NCBI GenBank assembly: GCA_003223245.1
Contig: QHYI01000123.1
Location: 1-46,717 of the forward strand
DNA length: 46,717 bases
From: Acidobacteriota bacterium
GTDB taxonomy: Bacteria > Acidobacteriota > Terriglobia > Acidiferrales > UBA7541
Direction: 5' to 3'
In this document: in pieces, positions 32,692 through 40,620 of the stretch
How the letters are laid out: every line of letters starts with the position of its first letter
Numbering within the stretch: the stretch's first letter is position 1
Program-made: the position numbers and the translations under genes
The notes under the pieces: generated by a model
Database searches by the model: none
Told to the model about the DNA's origin: nothing
What the model saw: the letters and a program-made list of their open reading frames with translations, nothing else

Positions 32692-35475
32692 ATGACCGCA
32701 CCCAAATCCAAATCGACCACTTTCAGCGGCAATGAGATCCGCGAGATGTTCTTGCGCTTCTTCGAGGGCAAGGGCCACAAGCGCGTGCGCAGTTCGTCGC
32801 TCGTGCCGCATGGCGACCCCACGCTGCTGTTCACCAACGCCGGGATGAACCAGTTCAAGGACGTCTTCCTCGGCCTCGAAAAGCGCGATTACGCGCGCGC
32901 CACCACGGCGCAAAAGTGTGTGCGCGCGGGCGGCAAGCACAACGACCTCGAAAACGTGGGCTTCACCAAGCGCCACCACACCTTCTTCGAGATGCTTGGC
33001 AATTTCTCCTTCGGCGATTATTTCAAGAAGGAAGCCATCGCCTACGCCTGGGAACTAGTCACTTCGCCGCAATGGTTCGGCATCCCTAAGGACAAACTCT
33101 ACGTCACCGTCTTCGGCGGCGCAGAGCTCATCGGCGTCGACGAAGAAGCTCGCAACTTCTGGCTCGAACAAAAAGTTCCCGCGGATCGAGTCTTTGCCAT
33201 CCCCGGCCTGAAGGAAAACTTCTGGCAGATGGGCGACACCGGCCCTTGCGGCCCCTGCAGCGAGCTTCATTACGACATGGGCCCCGCCGCTTCCGATGAG
33301 GGCCATGGAACGACCGCGCCGGAATGCAAATTTCCCTGTGATTGTGGCCGCTTCGTCGAAATATGGAACCTCGTCTTCATGCAATTCAATCGCGATGCGT
33401 CCGGCAAGCTCACTCCCCTCCCCAAGCCCTGCGTCGACACGGGCATGGGCCTCGAACGCACCGCCGCGGCCCTCCAGGGCGTCATCTCCAACTACGACAC
33501 CGATCTTTTCGTGCCATTGATGAAGCGCGCCGCCGAACTTTGCGGCGTGGATTTCACACGCGAAGAAAAACTGGAAGAAGGCAAAGGCGGTGCCGCTTCT
33601 CTCCGCGTCATCGCCGACCACGCCCGCGCCACGACATTTCTCATCACCGACGGCGTTCTTCCTTCCAACGAAGGCCGCGGCTATGTCCTTCGCAAAATCA
33701 TGCGCAGGGCCATTCGTCACGCGCGCCTGCTCGGGCAGAAACAACCGGTGGTTTTGACAGAAATGGTGCACAAGGTTCAAAGGCTAATGGAGGAAGCTTA
33801 TCCGGAATTGCGCGAACCGTCGTTTGCCCATGTACCAAAAGTGGTGAAATCGGAGGAGGAAGCTTTCGCGCGCACTTTAGACATTGCTTTGGAGAGGCTG
33901 GAGGACCAGCTACGCCCCCTCACTCGATTCGTAGGGACGCCCTTTCAGGCTAAGGAAGGAACGTATTCAGGTAAGCAGGCTTTTCAACTCTATGACACTT
34001 ATGGCCTACCCCTAGATTTTATCCTGGACTCGGCTCGTGACCTTGGCATTCCATTCGATCAGTCCGGTTTTGACGAGGCTCTCGAGGAGCAGCGCAAGCG
34101 AGCTCGCGCTTCGTGGAAGGGCGGAGCGAAAGAAGCGGCGAATCCGGCGTATGCGAAGCTGGCGGAAACGTTCAAGACAGAGCCGGGCTTTTACGCCGGC
34201 ACGAGCACGAAGGATTGCCGCATTGAAGCCATCATCACCAAGAATGGCCCCGTCAAGGAGCTCAAGCCCGGCGAATCCGGTGAAGTGGTGCTCGATCGCA
34301 CGGCGATTTACGCCGAATCCGGCGGACAAGTCGCCGACACCGGCTGGTTTTACGACAACTCGGAATCACAGGAACTCGCCGAAGTGAAAGGCGCGTTCTA
34401 TCCCGTCGCGGGACTGATCGCGCACAAAGTCGTCGCCAAGGAAACGCTGCGCGTAGGCGACCGCACGGCGGTCGTGGCCGATGCCGAACGCCGCGCGCGC
34501 ATCATCCGCAATCACACCGGCACGCATCTGGTCCACGCCGCGCTACGCAACATTTTGGGCACACACGTGAAGCAGTCCGGCTCGCTCAACGCCCCCGACC
34601 GCCTGCGCTTCGACTTTTCGCACTTCGCGCATGTGGATGCCGAGGAACTGCGCGACATCGAGCAGCAGGTCAACGAGGAAATCCGCCTGAACTCCCCGAC
34701 CGAAACCAACGTCACCTCGCTCGAAGACGCGCTCAACTCCGGGGCGCTGGCCTTCTTCGGCGACAAGTATCCCGAATCGAACGTTCGCGTGGTGACCATA
34801 CCCGATCCCCGCTCTCCCCGTGGCTTCTACTCGAAGGAGCTGTGCGGCGGCACGCACGTCCAGCGCGCTGGCGACATCGGCGTGCTGAAAATCGTGAGCG
34901 AAGAGTCGGTTGCCGCCGGGGTGCGCCGCATTGAAGCCGTCACCGGCATCGGCGCACTGGAGCATTACCAGCAGCAGGCGCAAACCCTGCGGCAACTGGC
35001 CGCCCAACTTAACGTTGGCGAAGACGCCGTCCTCGCCCAGGTCGAAAAGCTCTCTCAAACCGTCAAGCAGCTGGAAAAGGATCTGGAAGCTCAAAAGCGC
35101 AAAGGCGCGCTAGGCCAGCTCGACGAGCTTGCGGGACGCATGCAAGTTATAAAAGGCATTAAGGTTATTGTCGCCGAGGTGCAACCTGGTGACCGCGAAG
35201 GACTTAGGCAACTCGTAGATAGTTTGCGCCAGAAGCTCGGTTCTGGCGTGGTCGCCCTAGGCATGCCCGAGAACGGCAAAGTGGCCTTGATCGCCGGCGT
35301 GACCAAGGATCTCACCGCTAAAGTCCATGCTGGCAAGCTGATAGGGGCTCTGGCAGAGAAGCTGGGCGGCAAGGGGGGTGGCAGGCCTGATTTGGCCGAG
35401 GCTGGCGGCAAAGATACAGCTGGCCTGAAAACGGCCCTCGAGACAGTTCCCTCTTACATCGAAAGTCTGCTATAG
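32692..35475 (+). CDS. alaS: Alanine--tRNA ligase
   Basis: AlaS charges tRNA-Ala and edits mischarged Ser and Gly. From ATG 32692 it is 927 residues; an in-frame reading 60 codons longer lacks AlaS homology. Domains in order are: class II catalytic core (EIREMFLRFFEGKGHKRV, SSLVPHGDPTLLFTNAGM, the GDTGPCGPCSELHYD motif and GMGLERTAA), then tRNA recognition, the editing domain with zinc ligands HTGTHLVHA and CGGTHV, a coiled coil (about 760-810) and the C-Ala domain with GGKGGGRPDLAEAGG. The stretch around 33,830-34,030 has more AT-rich codon use than its flanks, though the frame stays open. Confidence 0.97.
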   Translation: MTAPKSKSTTFSGNEIREMFLRFFEGKGHKRVRSSSLVPHGDPTLLFTNAGMNQFKDVFLGLEKRDYARATTAQKCVRAGGKHNDLENVGFTKRHHTFFEMLGNFSFGDYFKKEAIAYAWELVTSPQWFGIPKDKLYVTVFGGAELIGVDEEARNFWLEQKVPADRVFAIPGLKENFWQMGDTGPCGPCSELHYDMGPAASDEGHGTTAPECKFPCDCGRFVEIWNLVFMQFNRDASGKLTPLPKPCVDTGMGLERTAAALQGVISNYDTDLFVPLMKRAAELCGVDFTREEKLEEGKGGAASLRVIADHARATTFLITDGVLPSNEGRGYVLRKIMRRAIRHARLLGQKQPVVLTEMVHKVQRLMEEAYPELREPSFAHVPKVVKSEEEAFARTLDIALERLEDQLRPLTRFVGTPFQAKEGTYSGKQAFQLYDTYGLPLDFILDSARDLGIPFDQSGFDEALEEQRKRARASWKGGAKEAANPAYAKLAETFKTEPGFYAGTSTKDCRIEAIITKNGPVKELKPGESGEVVLDRTAIYAESGGQVADTGWFYDNSESQELAEVKGAFYPVAGLIAHKVVAKETLRVGDRTAVVADAERRARIIRNHTGTHLVHAALRNILGTHVKQSGSLNAPDRLRFDFSHFAHVDAEELRDIEQQVNEEIRLNSPTETNVTSLEDALNSGALAFFGDKYPESNVRVVTIPDPRSPRGFYSKELCGGTHVQRAGDIGVLKIVSEESVAAGVRRIEAVTGIGALEHYQQQAQTLRQLAAQLNVGEDAVLAQVEKLSQTVKQLEKDLEAQKRKGALGQLDELAGRMQVIKGIKVIVAEVQPGDREGLRQLVDSLRQKLGSGVVALGMPENGKVALIAGVTKDLTAKVHAGKLIGALAEKLGGKGGGRPDLAEAGGKDTAGLKTALETVPSYIESLL

Positions 35476-35626
35476 TTCGGGGCGACCGGCAGTTGTGTTC
35501 CAGATTTTACGGCTTGGGCGTGTGTCCGTTTGGACGAGGGCACGATCTTCGGGCTGCTGCTCGGAATTTAGGTCCCGCGCTCCTACGGTTAAGTGAACTT
35601 AGCCATTGGTTGGAGGCGTATAGTAC

Positions 35627-35660
35627 TCGCGATTTATTGACGGTTAGACCGTCGTCGCGA
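35627..35660. repeat. Nested inverted repeat upstream of the lytic transglycosylase
   Basis: GACGG-TTAGA-CCGTC (35639-35653) is flanked on both sides by the self-complementary TCGCGA (35627-35632 and 35655-35660). TTGACG with a TATGAA 18 bases later overlaps it, so it may be an operator. The rest of the 35476-35722 gap shows no gene. Confidence 0.45.
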
Positions 35661-35722
35661 TATGAACGAGCGCATGGGAGTGGGGTAAATCCCAGGAAGA
35701 CAGGGGTTAATCCAAGAAGGAC

Positions 35723-36448
35723 ATGACCTTCCTGCGAGCCATGAGGAACAAGAGCGTCGCATTCTCAGGTTGCCTGATTCTGGGTTCGCTCGGTTTATGC
35801 GCGCGGCCGGTTGAAGCCCAGATCGCCAAGGTTGTCGACGATAGCGGACGCAGCTTCTTCATCAATGCCAACCCGCAACCGATCAAAATTGCTCCTGTCA
35901 CGAAAACGCATGCCAATATTTATTTGCCCGGTGAGATCTCGTTTACCGGACGCGCGCATCCGGCCGTGGATATGAACCGCGACGGCGTGGAGAAGATTGT
36001 GCGCGAGGCGGCAGATCGCTTCCGGGTTGATCCGGCGCTCGTGCGCGCAGTGATCGAGACGGAATCCAATTGGAACCCTAAGGCGTATTCCCACAAGGGA
36101 GCCGGGGGATTAATGCAATTGATCCCCACGACGGCCCAACGCTATGGCGCCTATGACGTTTTTGACCCGCAACAGAATATCGCCGCTGGAGTTAAGTATC
36201 TGAGGACGCTTTTGGAGCGCTACCATGGCAACCTCGATCTGGCGCTGGCGGCGTATAACGCGGGAGAAGGCGCGGTGGATCGCGCCCACGGAGTTCCCTC
36301 GATCCGCGAAACGCGGGATTACGTACAGAAGGTTCAGAACGCCTACTTCCGGCCCGGGTCCGGGCGCATGCCTGACGCTTTCGTCAACCCGCACGCCATC
36401 CACAGGGCCGTTACCCGCGAAGGACGCATCATATTTACGAACGACTGA
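35723..36448 (+). CDS. Secreted lytic transglycosylase (Slt/SLT domain)
   Basis: A 241-residue exported protein (signal peptide about residues 10-32, CLILGSLGLCARPVEAQ) that cleaves peptidoglycan glycan strands, leaving 1,6-anhydro ends. The SLT domain (about 90-200) has the catalytic Glu in VIETESNWNP, then GAGGLMQLIPTTAQRYG, DPQQNIAAGVKYL and LALAAYNAGEGAVD, all conserved motifs. A short N-terminal region (SGRSFFINANP) may be a small beta domain. GAAGGAC precedes the ATG. It is followed by an amidase, so two wall-cleaving enzymes sit together. Confidence 0.94.
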   Translation: MTFLRAMRNKSVAFSGCLILGSLGLCARPVEAQIAKVVDDSGRSFFINANPQPIKIAPVTKTHANIYLPGEISFTGRAHPAVDMNRDGVEKIVREAADRFRVDPALVRAVIETESNWNPKAYSHKGAGGLMQLIPTTAQRYGAYDVFDPQQNIAAGVKYLRTLLERYHGNLDLALAAYNAGEGAVDRAHGVPSIRETRDYVQKVQNAYFRPGSGRMPDAFVNPHAIHRAVTREGRIIFTND

Positions 36449-36469
36449 AAATTACTCGAAGTTTTCAGT
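36444..36469. repeat. Inverted repeat at the end of the lytic transglycosylase gene
   Basis: ACTGAAAA-N10-TTTTCAGT is a perfect 8-base inverted repeat overlapping the stop codon. The stem is A-T rich with no strong T-run after it, so it may be a weak terminator or a 3'-end stabilising hairpin. Confidence 0.45.
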
Positions 36470-36653
36470 CCTAAGTTTTCCGTTCCGGGCTGCGAAGGCT
36501 GCAGATCCCGTGAGCGTTGTACGGGAATTCCAGGTTTTTCACTAATGTTGGTTCCAGTACGGTGTATTTAATATTTAGAGTAAGTCTTGCAAAATGACGG
36601 TATAACACGTACGGAAGTGGACTAATATTCCGAAGAACGGCAGCACGGGCCGT

Positions 36654-38921
36654 ATGTTGAAAGCGGCTACCACAATGTTCAGGGAGATGAAGCGAGCAGT
36701 TTGGGGGAACAGTCGGATGCTTGCGGCGGAGAAGAACTTGCTTCGGGTCTTCGCCCCCCTTTCGCTAGGCTTTGTGCTGGCCACTGCAGTTGCCGCCTTA
36801 TCCGCAAGGGCGGCGCCCAACCTAGCAGAACCCAATTCTTCGGCAAAACGCCAATCCGCCTCCGCACAATTTGCGCGAGCCGAAGAGCAGCGCGCTGCGC
36901 TCAACGCGAAGCCCAGCGATAAGCGATCGCTCGCCGATTACAAGCAAGTGGTAATGAGTTACCGACGCGTGAAGCTGATTACGCCGCGCGCGCCGGAAGT
37001 GCCCGATTCCGTGCTGGCCGTCGCGGAACTTTACACCGAGATGGGCGATCGCTTCGGGCGAAGCTATTACCAGCAGGCGGTGACCTCCTACGAATTTCTG
37101 GTGCGCGAATATCCGGCGCACAAATATTGCCAGGAAGCTTTACTGCGCATCGCCAGGCTGCAGCGCGATCAGCTTGCGCAGCCCGCGCAGGCGCAAAGGA
37201 CCTACAGCGAATTCTTGAAGCGTTTCCCGCGCTCCCCAAAGAAGCGCGAAGTGGAAGAAGCGCTGGCGGAATTGGCGCTGCTGCAAAACAGCAGCGGCGT
37301 TGAGGCGGCGAGGAGCAGTGTGCGCGAGAATGGCGAAAACTCCGCGCCTGCGAGAAGCGTGGCAGTCGACGAGGCGCGGCCCAGCGCGCCGCTGCATGCC
37401 GGCGGAAAATCGGTAGCAACGTCGAGTTTCACGGAGATTCCACGCGTGCGACGCATTCGCACGTCGCTGAACGGCGACGCGACACGCATCACGATTGATC
37501 TCGACAACACCGTGGAATTTACCTCCGGCCGGATCAACAATCCCGACCGCGTCTTTTTTGATTTGCACGCGGCGCGGCTCACGCCGGAAGTCGCGCGGAC
37601 AAGCATCCACGTCGAAGGCGATTTATTGACCGCGGTGCGCGTGGCGCAAAATCACGCTGGCGTGGTGCGCGTCGCCCTGGATGTGAACGGAGTGAAGGAG
37701 TACACCGCTCTGCTGACGAAAGACCCGACGCAACTGGTGATTGATCTCTACGGAAGTTCTTTTGGCGCGGAACCGCTGCGCACTGCCAGCGTCAAGCGTC
37801 CAGAAAAAGTAGAGAAGATGGCTGCGGAAGAGTCGAAACAAACCGAAGTGGCCGCGGGCAGCGCGCCGCGAGACACGCAAATTGCTGCGGCAAAAGCTGG
37901 AGATCAGGCAGCTCCAGCGGGCGAACAATGGCCCGCCGTCCCCAATACCAAACCCGTTGTCACCGGCACATTAGACGCATCCAATACCCCCGCGAACAAT
38001 GCTCAGCCGAACCCGCGCAATAGTCCGCCAAGCGCCAAAAGCAGGAACTCAAAATCATTGCGAGCATCCGCAACGGAGGCGAAGCCGGATTTGGTGCGGC
38101 CAACCAGCCCTCCGCAGCCACTGCGCGACGGCCAGTCTACCTTGACGCGCACACTGGGCCTGAAAATTGGGCGCATCGTAATCGATCCCGGCCACGGCGG
38201 GCATGACACCGGTACGATCGGTCCGACGGGCCTGATGGAAAAGGACCTATGCCTGGACGTAGCTCTGCGGTTGGGGAGAATCATCGAGCAGCGCCTGCCG
38301 GGTGCCGAGGTGATTTACACGCGCTCGGACGACACCTACGTGCCGCTGGAAGAGCGCACCAACATCGCCAACCAGGCGAAGGCTGATTTGTTCATCTCCA
38401 TTCACGCAAATTCGAGCCGCAACACCGGCGCGCGCGGAATTGAGACGTATTACCTGACGCTGAAAAGCACGCCGGAGGCCATGGAAGTGGCTGCGCGCGA
38501 AAACGCCACAGCACAGGAAGGAGTGCACGACCTGGAAAGCCTGGTCAAGAGAATCGCGCAGACGGAAAAAATCGACGAGTCCAAGGAATTTGCCCAAGAT
38601 ATCCAGGAATCGCTGACGAACCGAATCCAAAAATCCAGTAAAAGCGTAAGAAACCGCGGCGTGCGCAAAGCGCCGTTTGTGGTGCTCATCGGCGCGGATA
38701 TGCCTTCGATCCTCACGGAGATTTCTTTCCTGAGCAATCCCGCCGACGAAAAGCTTTTGAAGCAGCCCGAGCAGCGGCAAAAAGTGGCCGAAGGACTTTT
38801 TCAGGGTATTTCCAGCTACTTGCAGAACATGAACAGCGTGACCGTGAACCTTCCGGCAAGAAAGGGCGCGGAGCGGCCTGGCTCCAGCCGGTCAGTTGAA
38901 CAATCAAGAAACCAGCGGTAG
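36654..38921 (+). CDS. N-acetylmuramoyl-L-alanine amidase with AMIN domain
   Basis: A 755-residue exported amidase (AmiC type) that cuts the stem peptide from peptidoglycan, usually at division. The signal segment is RVFAPLSLGFVLATAVAALSARA; of several in-frame starts the ATG at 36717 has the best ribosome-binding site (GGGGA). Residues about 60-210 form TPR-like helices (FLVREYPAHKYCQEALLRIA). About 262-372 is an AMIN domain (RVRRIRTSLNGDATRITIDLD). A Pro/Ser-rich linker at 375-500 follows. About 505-725 is Amidase_3, with zinc ligands in DPGHGGHD, GLMEKDL and ISIHANS and the catalytic Glu in LTEISFLSNP. TPR plus AMIN plus amidase is an unusual but coherent layout. Confidence 0.93.
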   Translation: MLKAATTMFREMKRAVWGNSRMLAAEKNLLRVFAPLSLGFVLATAVAALSARAAPNLAEPNSSAKRQSASAQFARAEEQRAALNAKPSDKRSLADYKQVVMSYRRVKLITPRAPEVPDSVLAVAELYTEMGDRFGRSYYQQAVTSYEFLVREYPAHKYCQEALLRIARLQRDQLAQPAQAQRTYSEFLKRFPRSPKKREVEEALAELALLQNSSGVEAARSSVRENGENSAPARSVAVDEARPSAPLHAGGKSVATSSFTEIPRVRRIRTSLNGDATRITIDLDNTVEFTSGRINNPDRVFFDLHAARLTPEVARTSIHVEGDLLTAVRVAQNHAGVVRVALDVNGVKEYTALLTKDPTQLVIDLYGSSFGAEPLRTASVKRPEKVEKMAAEESKQTEVAAGSAPRDTQIAAAKAGDQAAPAGEQWPAVPNTKPVVTGTLDASNTPANNAQPNPRNSPPSAKSRNSKSLRASATEAKPDLVRPTSPPQPLRDGQSTLTRTLGLKIGRIVIDPGHGGHDTGTIGPTGLMEKDLCLDVALRLGRIIEQRLPGAEVIYTRSDDTYVPLEERTNIANQAKADLFISIHANSSRNTGARGIETYYLTLKSTPEAMEVAARENATAQEGVHDLESLVKRIAQTEKIDESKEFAQDIQESLTNRIQKSSKSVRNRGVRKAPFVVLIGADMPSILTEISFLSNPADEKLLKQPEQRQKVAEGLFQGISSYLQNMNSVTVNLPARKGAERPGSSRSVEQSRNQR

Positions 38922-38945
38922 GCTGGTATGGTCTAAGCCAACGAC

Positions 38946-40067
38946 ATGAAACTTTACACCTGCGCCTGCGCGTTCTTCCTCCTGGCCCTGGCCGCACCGG
39001 CGAGAGCCCAGAATGCCCTGCTGCCCAACCAACTGGCCGGCTGGCAGGCGTCTGGTCCCGCTATTCCGGTAAAACCAAGCGATTTGGGACCCCAGTGGGA
39101 TCGTTGGCAAGAAGGCGAACAGATTCTGGCCGAGAGCGGGCTCGGCAAAATCGTAGACCGCCCGTATAAGAAAGGCGATGACCAGTTAGGCCTGCGGCTC
39201 TACCAATTCAAAGACCCGAGCGGCGCGTACGAGTTTTACACGTTTGCCGTAGTTCCGGGCATGCAACCCCTTGGTGTGGGAGAAGACTCCGCCATCCGCC
39301 AGGATGACGCGCGGATGCTGCTAGGGAATCTCGTGATTCAGGCGGGCCTCTCCGATCATTTGTCGCCCACAGTTTTGCAGGATATTGCGGCAGGAGTGAA
39401 GCCCCACGCCGATCAGACACCTCTCCCTGCGATTCGCAACTACCTGCCGGCCGAAGGGCAAGTTTTTGGGTCGGAGAAATACGCTTTGGGCCCGCAAGGG
39501 TTTCTGAGCGCCGCAAAGTTCCTCGACAGGCCGGAAATTGCGGGCCTTGTAAATGAAGTTGGATTTGAACGAGACGATGCGGAAGCCATGTTCGCGCAAT
39601 ATCACTCGGGAAAGGGTGAAGCAGTTTTATTGCTCATCGAATACCCCACGCCGCAGTTGGCCGAGCAACATTTGCATCACTTCGAGGCGGACCTCCCATC
39701 CGCGTCCAGGCAAGCGGGGACAACCGTTGCGCGCGAGGGTTCCCTGCTCTCGGTGGTCTTGAAGCCTTCTTCCGCGGCATTTGCTGAATCTCTGCGAAAC
39801 GCGATTCGCTATCACACAGAAGTAACCTGGAACGAACCGACACACAAGCTGACGGACCCGCCGTGGCTGCTCATCGTGGGCCGAATTTTCATCATGACGC
39901 TTCTGTTTATGGGACTGGCCGTTGCGGTGGGAGCGGCGTTTGGGGGAGTGCGGGTTCTACTGAAAATGATATTTCCTGGGAAAATTTTCGACCGGCCGGA
40001 TCAGATGGAAGTGCTGCAACTGGGGCTTTCCGGCAGCAAGCGCATCGATTCCCGCGATTTTTACTGA
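38946..40067 (+). CDS. Exported single-pass membrane protein of unknown function
   Basis: A 373-residue protein with a signal peptide (residues 1-22, ending ARAQ), a soluble domain, and one membrane helix at about 310-336 (LLIVGRIFIMTLLFMGLAVAVG), followed by a 35-residue cytoplasmic tail. The soluble part begins LLPNQLAGWQASGPAIPVKPSDLG, a start I associate with DUF6599-like acidobacterial proteins (uncertain), and seems to hold two related alpha/beta halves (EFYTFAVVPGM and EAVLLLIEYPTPQLAEQHL). No catalytic motif is seen. It starts 24 bases after the amidase stop, so it is probably co-transcribed with it and may work in the envelope. I cannot assign a function. Confidence 0.75.
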   Translation: MKLYTCACAFFLLALAAPARAQNALLPNQLAGWQASGPAIPVKPSDLGPQWDRWQEGEQILAESGLGKIVDRPYKKGDDQLGLRLYQFKDPSGAYEFYTFAVVPGMQPLGVGEDSAIRQDDARMLLGNLVIQAGLSDHLSPTVLQDIAAGVKPHADQTPLPAIRNYLPAEGQVFGSEKYALGPQGFLSAAKFLDRPEIAGLVNEVGFERDDAEAMFAQYHSGKGEAVLLLIEYPTPQLAEQHLHHFEADLPSASRQAGTTVAREGSLLSVVLKPSSAAFAESLRNAIRYHTEVTWNEPTHKLTDPPWLLIVGRIFIMTLLFMGLAVAVGAAFGGVRVLLKMIFPGKIFDRPDQMEVLQLGLSGSKRIDSRDFY

Positions 40068-40164
40068 AACTACGGTCCCAATTGCCCCTGCTCCGGCGCA
40101 AAACTGAGCAATTTTCTGCACTTTTCCACTTCTGGGGCGCTTGCAGTCTGTTAGAGTAGGGTCG

Positions 40165-40485
40165 ATGAAAGCGCGAGTCTCAAGCGTAATACCTGCAGCT
40201 GCATTGCTCACCTGCATGGTCTGTCCCGTTTTGGAGATGTTTGACCGTTGGGATCACACGCTGCAAACCGGACAGGACACGGAATACTCTTTGGTCTTGC
40301 TTGCGTTGTCTCTCAGCATCGTGTACGTGCTTTCGCGATTTGTTCTTAAACTCCGGCTCCCCGACCTTGGTAAGAAGTTTGTTTCGAGCTGGCGTCTCCC
40401 CAAATCTCTTCTGTCGTGCGGAAGAGGTTGTCTTTTTGACGTTCCTATCGACGGCAGTCCTCCCGTTTTTGCACTCCGAATCTAA
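40165..40485 (+). CDS. Small two-helix membrane protein, unknown
   Basis: A 106-residue open frame from ATG 40165. Hydrophobic segments lie at residues 7-25 (signal or helix 1) and about 42-62 (YSLVLLALSLSIVYVLSRFVL). Between them is a polar, strand-crossing EMFDRWDHTLQTGQDTE motif. I recall similar E-M-F-D-x-W-D-H-T motifs in small acidobacterial membrane proteins, but cannot check that here. No good ribosome-binding site is visible, and the last 25 residues look unstructured, so the frame could be degraded at its end. It lies 135 bases before the TonB-dependent receptor in the same direction. Confidence 0.6.
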   Translation: MKARVSSVIPAAALLTCMVCPVLEMFDRWDHTLQTGQDTEYSLVLLALSLSIVYVLSRFVLKLRLPDLGKKFVSSWRLPKSLLSCGRGCLFDVPIDGSPPVFALRI

Positions 40486-40501
40486 AACTCACCGGTAGCT
40501 C

Positions 40502-40600
40502 TCGCTAAGACACGTGCCCTGAGAGTCCCGCACTGTTGTGTGGATTCACAGATGGGCCTTGGAAGCTCAACCATTCCACACCATCTATCGGTTGGGCTTT
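40502..40600 (+). promoter_or_regulatory. Possible structured leader of the TonB-dependent receptor
   Basis: GTGTGGATTCACA can fold as a TGTG/CACA hairpin, or its GTGTGG can pair with CCACAC about 40 bases later, with AGATGG pairing with CCATCT; the two folds exclude each other. GCCC and GGGC could close an outer stem. The CCCGCACTGT stretch recalls cobalamin riboswitches, but the other conserved blocks are absent. Speculative. Confidence 0.3.
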
Positions 40601-40620
40601 AAGCAAAAGGGGAGCGTGAG

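Noticed and set aside
40502-40600. Cobalamin riboswitch before the TonB receptor
   Set aside because: Only a CCCGCACTGT-like block fits; the other conserved elements and the expected length are missing.
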